Shown here piece after piece: positions 18,790 through 29,800 of a stretch of 64,000 nucleotides of DNA (the first letter of the stretch is position 1; each line of letters starts with the position of its first letter). The stretch is from Adiantum capillus-veneris (Eukaryota > Streptophyta > Polypodiopsida > Polypodiales > Pteridaceae), in the NCBI GenBank assembly GCA_014529385.2, contig CM043963.1:72759412-72823411 (forward strand), written 5' to 3'. The translations under genes were made by a program, and so were the position numbers. The notes under the pieces are model-generated. The model searched no databases, was not told the origin of the DNA, and worked only from the letters and a program-made list of their open reading frames with translations.

Positions 18790-19950
18790 GTGTTTACCAT
18801 GGCCAGTGAGGATATCCCACCTACACACACGTTTGAGTTTGAGCACGTAGATCAAAATCAGGGCACCACGGGTGCTGCTGACACTAATATGCATGATGAT
18901 GATGATCTAGGAGATCATGGACTTGTAGATATGGCTTCTTTCAAGACTTTGGAACATCGCCAAAGCGTACTTGAAAGAAAACTCTCTGCACTCAATGCAA
19001 ATGTTACCAATCTTACAGAGTTACTTGTGAAATTTATGAATTCACAGACAATTCAAGGAGCCACAAGTGGCACAGTTCAAGGGAACCAAGCTCGCACCAC
19101 TCAAGGAGTCCAAGAGACAAGTGCTGCAAAAGATGCACAAGGTAGAAATGCATTACTTAAGAATATCACCATTCCTGAGTTTCACGGGGAAGAGCGTGAT
19201 TGCAACAAGGATGCAGTCAATACGTTCTTACACAAATGGAGTGATATTCATAGATTGAGACACACCCCGGATATAAAGATGATTGTGGAAACAAGTCTAT
19301 CTCTTAAAGGCAAGGCCTATAAGTGGTGGATGACATTTCCAATAGATGCTCGTCCTCCGTCTTGGGCTGCGTTTCAAGCTTCTTTCTCCAAAGAGTTTTT
19401 GGACTCCAATGAAGAAGATAAGAATTGGTTAGCGTGGGATGCATGCCGCATGTCTGGCCTCTCTCTCACACAGTACCTTTCAAAGTATTGGGATACGGGG
19501 TTTTAATAGGGGTCTTGACAAAGACTATCGTCTTCATGTTAAGACCCAACATCCAAAAACTTTGGAAGAAGCCATTAGTCATGCACAAAGATATGATGAT
19601 GACCAAGAGAGGAAAGGAAATGTTCCCTACTCTAAGAATACTTTTTGTAAGAGCAATGTGGCTAAGAGTCAATGGCAAGGTAGATCTCCCACACGTTCCA
19701 AGAGGAACAAGAGATAATCTACCTCTCCATGCCCACAAGAGGCTAAGAAGCCTAAGAAATCACGAGATACTCCACGTGGGTCTCTAAGCACTGCTGATTT
19801 TGAGCGTGCAAAGAAACACAATTTTTGTTTTAGATGTCTTTTGGACCAACATAACAAGAAAGATTGTCCTCTTTTACAAGGCAAAGAAAAGGCCATGCAC
19901 ACGGTGCAACACCTCACATTAGATTCATCTCCTACATATTGTGCTATAGA
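18790..19950 (+). pseudogene. D gag (capsid and zinc knuckle)
   Basis: Gag packages element RNA in the cytoplasmic particle. The frame opens at ATG 18790, has an acidic N-terminus, and a short coiled segment (VLERKLSALNANVTNLTELL, residues 57-76). A capsid core follows with ALLKNITIPEFHG and KGKAYKWWMTFP (residues about 118-180). A one-frame shift near 19490 moves it to the next frame (RGLDKDYRLH onward). A Lys/Arg-rich tail precedes a CCHC zinc knuckle, CFRCLLDQHNKKDC (about 19828-19869), whose ligands are all present. A stop lies at 19715. It is probably inactive. Confidence 0.85.
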
Positions 19951-20059
19951 GGTTCTTCATATGGAAGAAATCACAAGTGTTGTGTGCCTACTTTAATTTG
20001 GAGCCCACCTTTGGCCCCCATGATTTGATTCGCATGCATGGCACTATTAACGGACAACA

Positions 20060-20912
20060 TGTTTGTATTTTAGTGGATGATGGTGCAACTCATAACTTCT
20101 TGAACTATAAGCTAGTCAAGAAATTGAAGCTTACATAGACTCCCTGCTCTCACAAGTCTGTGGTGGAGCAGATGTCTGGGAATGATAAAGAAGTATGGGA
20201 CACGGTAGTTCAAGGGGTTGAGATTATTGTTCAAGATCATACGATGACCCTTCACTTCCAAGTTATGAACATGGACCGTGCTAATGTAGTTTTAGGATGG
20301 GAGTGGCTGCATGGTCTAGGAAACACATTGCACACTACTTATGAACACAACTCCTTATCCTTTATGGCCTATGGTAAACATGTGCTTTTGCTTGGTGAGA
20401 AAAATATACCATCTGCACCTCTTATATGTACAGCCAAGCTTTCTATTTTGCAGAAAGCAAATTTAATAGATGAAGTCTTTTTGTGTTACTACTTGTCTCT
20501 AAGTCTTGTGAATTCTCAAGAGCAAAGTGCGGTGAATTCTAGTAAGGGTATGCAAAATGCAATGAATTCTAGTAATGGTATGCAAAGTGCAATGAATTCT
20601 AGTAATGGTATGCAAAGTGCAATGAATTTTACTGATAAACAAAGTGTTAACAAATCTAATGAGCAAAGTGCTCTCAATTTTAATTCTATAGAGCAACATG
20701 CAGCTGTTGTAAAACAAACATTACAGGAATTACAAGATTCTCCATCCCAGCATAACTCTAGTTTACTTTCTCCTTTTGCACGCCAAAAGATGACTCACTT
20801 ACTCATGGAGTATAGTGATGTGTTCTCAAGTGATTTACCACCGGGTTTACCCCCTACATATGATGTGCAACATGGCATAGATGTCTTGCTAGGCACTAAA
20901 CCGGTGAGTTAA
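20060..20912 (+). pseudogene. D protease and linker
   Basis: The retropepsin block ILVDDGATHNFLN (about 20067-20105) has the catalytic Asp and the DxGA form. It is followed by a strand and the VVLGWEWL segment at about 20290 (family ILG-W). A stop (20136-20138) and a frame change precede the open frame at 20160-20912. The C-terminal linker holds a 10-residue tandem repeat and ends at LPPTYDVQHGIDVLLG, the usual junction with RT. The stop at 20910 falls just before PPYRMS. Confidence 0.8.
20527..20627 (+). repeat. 30-bp tandem repeat in D pol linker
   Basis: About 3.4 units of 30 bases encode NSSNGMQSAM-type 10-residue repeats (units start near 20527, 20557, 20587 and 20617). They lie between protease and RT. 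The reading frame is kept across them. Confidence 0.85.
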
Positions 20913-20924
20913 CCACCTTATCGT

Positions 20925-22172
20925 ATGAGTGCTAAAGAAGCCAAGGAGGTTGAGAGTCAGTTGACTGACTACCTTGCTCGTGGTTTCATTAGACCTAGCA
21001 CTTTGCCTTGGGCATCACCAATTCTATTGGTTAAAAAGAAAGATGGTACTATGCACATGTGTGTAGATTATCGCGGATTAAATGCGATAAACATCAAGAA
21101 CAATTATCCTCTACCTCCAGTGGATGAGTTGTTTGATCAAATCCACGGGGCAAGATACTATACAAAGATAGATCTTCGTTCAGGATACCACCAGGTACGT
21201 ATCCTACTGCAAGATATCTCCAAAACTGCCTTTAGAACATGGTTCGGGCATTTTGAATTTTTGATTATGCCTTTTGGTCTAACCAATGCTCTAGCTACAT
21301 TTATGACACTCATGGATAGTGTCTTACGTCCCTATCTTGGAAAATTTGTTGTTTTTCTCCTTGATGATATTCTCATTTACAGTAAGACTGAAGATGAACA
21401 CATAGAACACTTACGATTAGTGTTTGAACAGCTATGAGCTCACATGTTGTATACTAAGCAAAGCAAGTGTGATTTCTTTAAAATAGAGATACATTACCTC
21501 GGTCATGTGATCTCTTATTCTGGCATCAAGATGGACACTGACAAGGTCATTTCCATTCTTCGATGACCACATCCCAACACGGTTGAGGAGCTTCAAATAT
21601 TTTTAGGCATGGCTGGATTTTATCGACAGTATATCCGTGACTATGCAAAAATCACTGCTCCTTTGACGGATCAACTTAAAGCAAAAGGTAAGACCTTTTC
21701 TTGGGAAGAAGCCCAGAAACGCAGTTTCAAACAACTGAAGATAGCTATAGCCACTGCTCCCATCCTAGCAATCGTCGACCCACTTAAGCCGTTTGTGATA
21801 GAGACTTATGCTAGTGATAAAGCCATTGGTGCGGCACTTCTCGAGGAGGGAAGACCTATAGCCGTTGAAAGTAAAAAGTTAGATAGAGCTCAACAGTATT
21901 ATTATGTCTATGAAAGAGAGCTCTATGCCATAATTCACGCTTTACGAAATTGGCGACATTATTTATATGGTGCCGAGTTTGAAGTAGTTTTTGACCATGA
22001 GAGTATCAAATGGTTTACTACTCAAACCGACTTGAAGGGCCGTAAAGCTAGATGGTCAGAAATCCTTCCAAATTATAATTGTAAGCTACGATATCGCAAG
22101 GGGCGATATAATGTAGTAGCGGATGCACTAAGTCGGATGCCTCATATTAATTCCTTGCTTTCACGGAACTAA
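20925..22172 (+). pseudogene. D reverse transcriptase and RNase H
   Basis: RT copies element RNA and RNase H removes the template. In one frame: [27 protein letters not shown] (21060), [22 protein letters not shown], and the catalytic [10 protein letters not shown] (about 21351-21380) with both Asp intact. Stops occur at 21435 and 21564 (the latter where a Trp is expected). The connection (GMAGFYRQYI) and RNase H follow, with PFVIETYASDKAIGAALL, the YYVYERELYAI block and ADALSRMP at 22117-22142. The frame stops at 22170. Only about 60 bases later the sequence passes into minus-strand element C. Confidence 0.9.
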
Positions 22173-22227
22173 AGAGTGGATTTTTGGAGTCATTACGTGG
22201 CAAGTGTGCACAAGATCACTCATATGC

Positions 22228-22908
22228 TAAAGTACACATCCAAAAACTTTCATGTAGGAAACTGTTGGCTTGATCCCATAAAGTCTCTCATAAGGTGAAA
22301 TTTCATGAATGGTAGCAGTTGGTGTTCGATTCATAATGTGTACTGCTATATGAACTGCTTTAGCCCAATATGTTAATGGCATATTCATCTCATTCATCAT
22401 GACTCTTGCAATCTCTGCTATGACTCTATTCTTTCTCTCAGCAAATCCATTTTGTTGTGGTGTGTATCTGCAAGTAATCTGTCTTCTTATGCCTTGTTCA
22501 CGTAAGTAATCATCAAAACTGTGTGACATGTACTCTCCCCCTCCATCTGTGGGCATTTAATTTGACAACCATTCTCTTTCTCAACCATAACTTTGAACTC
22601 CAAGAATGCCTCTGACTTTGCCTTTAGAAAGTAAAACCATGTCATTCTGCTGTAATCATCCGTAAATGTGATAAAATATCAACAGCCATTTGGCGTAGCA
22701 TGATCACAAGGTCCCCAAATATCTGAATGAACAATTTCCAAAGGACTTTGGCTAATTCACCCCCTCTTTGGAAATGGTAAACGAGATTGCTTTCCAAATT
22801 GACAAGCTTCACAAACATGATCAAAATTCAATCTGCCAAACTTTGGTAATCCACGTACAATTTGATTTGATTGCATATGTTAGTCTTCTAAAATTGACAT
22901 GACCAATC
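22228..22908 (-). pseudogene. C integrase, distal part
   Basis: Continuing from the left edge of A, the minus strand reads GHVNFRRL (the zinc-finger region of copia integrase), then frame-shifted CEACQFGK-like residues. An open stretch at 22556-22227 follows, with TDGGGEYMS (second catalytic Asp), TPQQNGFAERKNR (catalytic Glu), NMPLTYWAKAV and IMNRTPT. It ends at SYMKVFGCV. The break at about 22228 is abrupt, with D sequence following. Confidence 0.85.
22904..22908. other. target-site duplication of A, left copy
   Basis: CAATC here and CAATC at 33603-33607 flank the A LTRs. Removing A plus one copy restores the C integrase reading frame across the site (WHKRI joined to GHVN). Confidence 0.95.
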
Positions 22909-23127
22909 TGTTGGGATTAAAGCCCAAGTGGCCTCTTATGCGGATATGGCCGGCCGCCCGCCTAACTCACTTACCTCTAACTCTTTGTATATACTAACAT
23001 ATTCTTTGTGAATACTAAGGATTTGGGAGATAACCCTTCTAACATCTCTCTGCGTACTGTACTGTGTAAGCTCACTGTGTGTGTGTGTGAGAGAGAGAGT
23101 CGACCCACGCTCCGCTCCGCGACTTCA
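22909..23127 (+). repeat. A 5' LTR
   Basis: TGTTGGGATT to GCGACTTCA, 219 bases, identical to the 3' copy by eye. A TATA-like GTATATACT lies near 22987. It ends with short GT and GA runs followed by a GC-rich tail. Confidence 0.96.
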
Positions 23128-23129
23128 AT

Positions 23130-23141
23130 TGGTATCAGAGC
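23130..23141 (+). other. A primer-binding site (tRNA-iMet)
   Basis: TGGTATCAGAGC, exact complement of the plant initiator tRNA-Met 3' end, two bases after the LTR. Confidence 0.95.
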
Positions 23142-24140
23142 CTTGGTTCAGTGCGGATTTGCGCAATCGCGCGCGCGCGCACTTTTCCGGCAGATTCTGG
23201 ATCCGGAGTTCGAAGATTCACACTCGGCGTTCCGGGAGCGTTTCCACCAGGTCGAGCACTACAGCAGAAGATAGATTTCAGCCGCAAAGAAATCCGTCGT
23301 GTGTAGATTGGCAAGCAGGAGGTGGTCGACATCAATATCGACATCGACATACATCACTTATTCGTCTTCAGAGCATCATCTATAGACCAGGTACACATAT
23401 ATATCATCAGATATATATATTGCAGTCTGCATTGCTACTTCTTGTGCTTGCCAGGTTCCAGGGGAGGTGTGGCCATACGACGGCTTGACACCACTGGCAT
23501 GTATTGCAGATTGATGTACTGTGATTGTGGGTCTGCTAGTTGTGAGTCACGCTAGCAGACAGACCGCCGCAGCGGTCATAGGACAGTGATTGGTCTATTA
23601 TAGGATGTATGCTAGTTCTGGGCAGTTTGCTGAGCCATCTGAGAGGGTCGTGTGTGAGGTTTTTTGAAGCCAAGCACTGGGGGCTCGGTTACCCAGTGTG
23701 AGGTGGATTAGGTTGCTGGAGTTTCCCTCTACACGCATCCTCTTTGGCGACTTTTATCCCTTAGGATGTATGACTTTGTGTAGACACTGGATTGCATCTT
23801 ATGCGTCAGGCCGTTGAGGCATTGTTCAGGGTTCAGTCTTGAGACAGATACAGGTTCTGTCATCGCCCAGAGAGGAGACAGTGTATGCTTACAGGACAGC
23901 ATATTACAGGGATTTTTTAGATTTGTCATTGGTCAGCTATTTATGATTGTTTCTTGAGCTATCTTTTGGTTCCCAGAGCTCAGTTTACAGGGGAGACTCT
24001 GTCAAAAATTTTCAAAAATACTGACAGTTCCTGAGGAGAGGTGTTCAGCTTGTTGATTATAGCTTGTTTACTGTGTACAGAGGCCAGTTTACAGGGGAAA
24101 CTCTGCCGGATTTTTCTCAGGAGTAAACAGTTTGGCAGAT
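23142..24140 (+). other. A untranslated leader
   Basis: A leader of about 1 kb with no long frame. A GC-rich segment just after the primer site (GCGCAATCGCGCGCGCGCGC, near 23160) resembles one at the same place in element B. Confidence 0.6.
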
Positions 24141-26124
24141 ATGGCATCTTCTCACAGTGAGACTCTTTACAACATAAAGAAGCTGGATGGCACAAACTTT
24201 CCATTCTGGAAGAAGCAGATTTGGCAGGTTTTGGTGCAGAAAAAACAAGTGAAGCCACTGAAGCTCAAAGGGGAGAGACCAGAATTTATGGCTCAAGATG
24301 AGTGGGAAGAGCTTGACGAGTTAGCTTGTTCCACAATCATGCTGACACTGGCAGAAAATGTTTACTTCAACGTAGCAGAAGAGACTACAGCGTATGGCGT
24401 ATGGCAAAAGCTATGTGATATGTACGAGAAACAAAGTGCTGCTTCTCAGATTTACTGGCTCAAGAAATTGGTGGATTTGAAGATGAAGGAAGGGACAGCC
24501 ATGTCAAATCATCTGAATGAATTTCACTCAATTTTCAGCCAGTTAACAGCACAAGAGATAGTCTTTCCAGATTCAGTGAAGGCTATGTTTCTCTTAATCA
24601 CTTTGCCAGACAGTTGGGATACTTTTCGTACAGCGTTAAGTAATTCTGTCGCGCCAGAAGGTCTTACAAGTGCCAATGTAGAAGGCAGCTTGCTCACAGA
24701 GGAAGTGAACAGGAAGAACATTGACAAAGGCAAAGGCAATAGTGCTTTGGTCGTTCGAGGGAGACAACAGTTTAAAGAGAAGAAGGGTAAGAAGGCACAA
24801 AACCGAAGTAAGTCTCGTGATTCGAAGTCAAAGGATGACATAGAATGCTACCATTGTGGCAAGAAGGGTCACATGAAGCGAGACTGTACGAAGTGGAAAC
24901 AAGAAAAAGGCAAAACAAAGAGTTCTGAGCAAGATGAAAAGAAGAGTTCAGTGAAGATTGAAGAGGTGAATGTCACAGGATCTGGTTCAGACAGTGATTC
25001 TGGTATAGCAGCTGGTGACATCTTCCTTACAAGCAATCTTGATTCTGTTTTCTTGACTGCAGAGGATGGACATGCTATGAGTGATTGGATTATCGACTCA
25101 GGGGCATCTTTACATGTTTCTCCGCACAAAGAGTGGTTTACATCATATGTGGCTACTAAAGACTATGTCAGACTTGGCAATGAGCAGGTTTGTGACATAC
25201 TTGGAGTGGGAGATGTGCAGTTGAAGTTTCAGAATGGCTCTTCTTTATGGCTCAAGAATGTCAGACATGTTCCAGCAATCCGAAAGAGCTTGATTAGTAC
25301 AGGGAAGTTGGATGATGCGGGTTATGTGACAGTTTTTGGGAACAGCGCTTGGAAGATCTCCAAAGGTTCGATGACTGTAGCACATGGCAGCAAGTCAGGA
25401 ACTCTGTACACTTTACATGTTTCAGAGGTTAAAAACCATGTAATTAATGTGATTGAGCAGCCAAGTGTGTCACTGTGGCATCGTAGGTTGGGACATATGT
25501 CAAAAAGAGGAATGGAAATACTTTCTCATTATGGTTATTTGCCTGGCTTTTCATTTCAAGATTTCGAGTTTTGTGAGCATTGTGTTTATGGTAAGCAAAC
25601 ACAGGAACCGCACAGATCAAAGAGGAATCGTAGGGACGAACGGTTAGCTCTTGTACACAGTGATCTATGCGGACCAATGCCTAGTTTGTCACTAGGGGGA
25701 GCAGCGTACTTTTGTACATTCATAGATGACTATTCTCGCAAAGTATGGGTTTACTTCTTGAAGCACAAGGATGAGGTGCTCAAGGTCTTTAAGACATTCT
25801 TGCAGCTGGTGGAGAATCAGAGTGGTCAGAAACTGAAGTGCTTGAGAACTGACAATGGTGGAGAGTACGTTTCCAAAGCTTTTCAAGACTTTTGTCAAGA
25901 AAAAGGGATTAAGCGGGAACTTACTGCACCATATAATCCTTCATAGAATGGGGTTGCAGAACGTATGAATAGGACCATACAAGAGAAGGTCAGAAGCATG
26001 TTGTCAAATGCTGAGTTGCCTGATGGATTTTGGGCGGAAGCAGTGGCTACAGCAGTCCATTTGATCAACAGGTCTCCTAGCAGGGTTCTGGATAAGAGTG
26101 CAGTGGCCGAGATGCTATGGACAG
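24132..26124 (+). pseudogene. A gag-pol, 5' part (gag, protease, integrase)
   Basis: Translation likely starts at ATG 24141 (MASSHSET; an upstream ATG at 24132 is in frame). Gag has the copia-type KLDGTNFPFWK and a zinc knuckle CYHCGKKGHMKRDC (24847-24888). Protease follows with WIIDSGASLHVSP (about 25087). The integrase zinc finger is LWHRRLGHMS with CEHCVYGK, and the core has VHSDLCGPM, FIDDYSRK and LRTDNGGEY. A TAG at 25944 replaces the conserved Gln of the PSQNGVAER block. The frame then continues open to AEMLW, where B is inserted at 26125. The rest of pol resumes at 31318. Confidence 0.92.
26120..26124. other. target-site duplication of B, left copy
   Basis: GACAG here and GACAG at 31313-31317 flank the B LTRs; the A reading frame continues across when B is ignored. 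Confidence 0.95.
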
Positions 26125-26404
26125 TGTAGACATGTAGTAGTGTTAGTGTGTATACGCGCTTCACCAGGGGCACTTTTCTCCCACTGGGTTTTTCCCCCTG
26201 GACATCTGGTGTGAAAGGACACCTTATCTCTTAGGGTTTCATATAAGCTTTGTAGCTCTAAGTTTGTATACACGATTATTATTCCAATACAAAGAGAGAG
26301 ACTACAGAGATCTCGTACACAAGCTCTGTGTCTTCTCCTTCTCCATCTTCTTCCTACTCTGAGTTGCTGTCTTCCTTCTGTTTCCTGTTTCATCATCTTC
26401 AACA
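26125..26404 (+). repeat. B 5' LTR
   Basis: TGTAGACATG to CATCTTCAACA. A TATA-like CATATAAGC lies near 26240. It differs from the 3' copy only at the CTCTAAGTT/CTCTGAGTT base (about 26253). Confidence 0.96.
26239..26247 (+). promoter_or_regulatory. TATA-like box in B LTR
   Basis: CATATAAGC about 115 bases into the LTR, upstream of a pyrimidine-rich presumed R/U5 region; the same box is present in the 3' LTR. Confidence 0.5.
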
Positions 26405-26406
26405 AT

Positions 26407-26418
26407 TGGTATCAGAGC
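26407..26418 (+). other. B primer-binding site (tRNA-iMet)
   Basis: TGGTATCAGAGC, exact, two bases after the LTR. Confidence 0.95.
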
Positions 26419-26803
26419 AAGGTGATTTCCAGAGCCTCTACTTGCGTTTTCGCGTCCGCGCGCGCAATCGCAGTTTTCAGGCAGTTTTCGGAAAATTTGT
26501 TCGTGGGAGCATCCTCGACGTTCCGGGAGTATTCTGAGCAGGCGACCTGGGGTTTTACCCCCCTTTCGAAGCCGTTCGAGCCCTCAGAATTTCGTTCTGA
26601 GCAGCGTAGCAGAAGTTACTTTTCCGAGGCGTTTAGATCAAGAGGGTGTGCTTTCTGACAGATTTTCTTCAGGTAAACAGTTCTTTTGGGAAGCAGCTTG
26701 TCTTAGCTTTGTGCTGAGATTTTGTGTAGAGTTTTGCTTGGATTGGAGAGGAGATTTGTGAATCTCTTGGAGGTTCTTTTGCTCTCTTGTGTGCATCTAC
26801 AGT

Positions 26804-29800
26804 ATGGCTCAATCTACGGAGAAAGAGATTTTTGGTGCGTTTACATCCGAAGACAAATTGGATGGTACCAACTATTCTCTTTGGTCTTTTATGGCCAAAA
26901 ATGTTTTGGTTGGTAAAGGATTGTGGGATTATGTATCTGGAGATGAAGTTCGTCCAGGTAGCATTGCACCTGCCACGCCTGGTCGTGGTGCAGCTGTTGG
27001 TGCAGGACCCTCACAAGTCACTCCAGAGCAAAAGAGATGGGATACTAAAGATGCACAGGCTATGGCTGTGATTGCCTTAACCATAAAGAGGACAATCACA
27101 CCACATATCAGATCTTGCAGAACTTCTGAGGATGCTTGGAACACTCTGCAAGCTATGTTTGGAGGAAGAAACGCTGCCAGAATAGAGTTTTTGAAGAAAC
27201 AACTTGACAAAATACAGATGGACGAAGGTGACGATATTGTCGAGCATCTTACAAAAATCAGGGATCTTAAAGAGCAATTGCTTAGCATTGATGAAGTGAT
27301 TCCAGAGAAGGACTTGGTTTCCAAAACACTCAATTCACTACCACCATCTTATTTGACTTTTCAGACTTCTTTGACTCTGTCTTTGCGAGCTAATCCTGAC
27401 CCTCTTCATTTTGAAGAGTTAGTGGCTTTGCTATTGCAGGAGGATCAATCACGTAAGAACAAGTCTTTACAGGTGGATGGTATGGATCATGCTCTTGTTG
27501 TACAGAACAAAAACAGGGGTAAAGAGAGTGCTCATCACTCCAAGTCTAGTGCAGGACAATCTTCAGAGAAGTCTAAAGGTGATTCCGACAAGTCCAAGAA
27601 GAAAGGTAAATGTCACTACTGCAAGAAACCTGGTCACTACATTAGTGAGTGTAAAAAGCGAATTGCTAAAGAAAAGAAGAAAGAGTCAAGTTTGGTTGTT
27701 TCAGCTTCTGGTGATTCTTCTACAGCTAAAGAAGAGTCTGCAAACTTTGTGCAGGATTCTTATGCTTTTGTAGTATGTTCAAATTTTTCTGCTTACAGTG
27801 TTGAAAAGACACAAATGATTTGGTACTTTGATAGTGGTGCATCCAGGCATATTACTTCAAGGAAGGATTTGTTTTGTTCATTGGATGCAGCTCCAGCAGG
27901 AAAGAAGGTGACATGTGCAAATAATGCTTCTTATCCAATCAAAGGCGTTGGTAAGATTTTGATTACCATTTCAGATGGTTCAGATTTATGCTTGCCAGAT
28001 GTCTTATATGTTCCAGGGATCAAGAAGAATTTGTTGTCTGTATCCTCTCTTGCAAAAAATGGTCTTCGAGTCATTTTTGAGGATGACAGATGTGTTGTAC
28101 GAGATCGAGAGAATGGTTATTCTCTTATCACTACAGGTACGCTGGAAAATGGACTATTTGTGCTAGATCGTTATGAAAAGCAGATTCAGGTATGTATTGC
28201 AGAAACAAAGACTCAGGCCATGCAGGATGCTGAGTTGTGGCATGCTAGATTTGGGCATGTTAGTTATGGCAGTTTGATGACTTTACAACGTCATAATATG
28301 GTGCATGATTTGTCTTTATTGGAGATGCCACCAAGACATGTATGTGAAGGTTGCGTTCTTGGAAAGATGCACAGATTTGCATTTTCGCAGGATGGTTCAG
28401 TTAGAGCGACACGAAAGTTGCAGCTTGTACACAGTGATGTATGTGGTCCTATGAGGACGCCATCTATAGGAAACAACCTTTATTTTGTGACCTTCATTGA
28501 TGACTTTTCCAGGTTTTGTTGGGTGTATCCACTCAAAGCAAAGTCAGATGTGTTTGCAGTTTTTCAACATTATGTCGCCATGGTTGAAAATGAAACAGGT
28601 TGCAAAGTACAGACTCTTCGTACCGATCGAGGAGGTGAATACATGTCAGGTGCATTTAAGGATTTTTTGGGAAAGAAAGGCATTAAACACCAATGCACTA
28701 TGCCATACACACCACAACAGAATGGTGTTGCAGAAAGGAAGAACAGGTCTTTAATGGAGACGGCTAGATGTATGCTCAAGGCTAAGAGTTTGCCTCATAA
28801 GCTATGGATGGAGGCAATTGCTTGTGCAGCACATGTTTTGAACAGGTGTCCTACTCGTGCCTTGAAGACCATTACTGCATATGAAGCTTGGTATGACAAA
28901 AAACCTTCAGTCAGTTATCTTCGTGTTTTTGGTTGTCTTGCTTATGCTCACATCCCTCAGCAGTTACGTGGGAAGCTTGATGATAAGGCAATCAAATGTA
29001 TATTTGTGGGGTACAGTAGTGGAAGTAAAGGTTATAGACTTTACAATCCTGCTACAAACAAGATTTTTGAAAGTCGTGATGTAATTTTTGCAGAAACTAC
29101 TGCTCAACCTATGGTTGCTTTTGATGTACCTCATATGCGGACACATGATGTATTTGAAGGTTTGCTTCCTTCTTTTGTGGAGAATCAAGAATCACAACAG
29201 GTTGATAATCTTGATCAATCTTTTGATCAGCATGTGACACCTCATGATGTAGAGGAAATTGTGCGTGAAGAGCAAGAAGTTCTCAGGGAAGAAAGAACCT
29301 TGCCTAAATGGGTTCAGAAAACTTTGCAGGATAGCAAGTTGGATGCACCGTTGCCACGGAAAACACGTGCTGGTACTACTTTTGGCAGAGAGCAAGTAGA
29401 TTTGGCTTGCTTTAGCACTCTTTGTGATGCAGATGAGCCTGATTCATTTGAACAAGCTTTAGAGTCTGTTCAGTGGAAAGATGCTATGCAGCAAGAAATT
29501 GATTCTATTCATAAGAATCATACATGGGATCTAGTGGACTTGCCTACAGGTAAAAAGCCTATTGGTACAAAGTGGGTTTTTAAGGTAAAAAGGAAACAAG
29601 ATGGTACTGTTGACAGGTACAAAGCAAAGCTTGTGGCAAAAGGCTATGCGCAACAGAAAGGCATAGATTATGATGAAACCTTTGCTCCTACTTCTCGTGC
29701 GTCCACAGTTAGATCACTAGTTGCAATTGCTGCTCATCATGGTTGGAAAGTGCATCAGTTGGATATCAAAAGTGCTTTTTTGAATGGTGATTTGCAGGAA

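Noticed and set aside
23130-26418. Primer sites taken as partial tRNA genes
   Set aside because: Only the 12-base acceptor complement is present, next to LTR ends.
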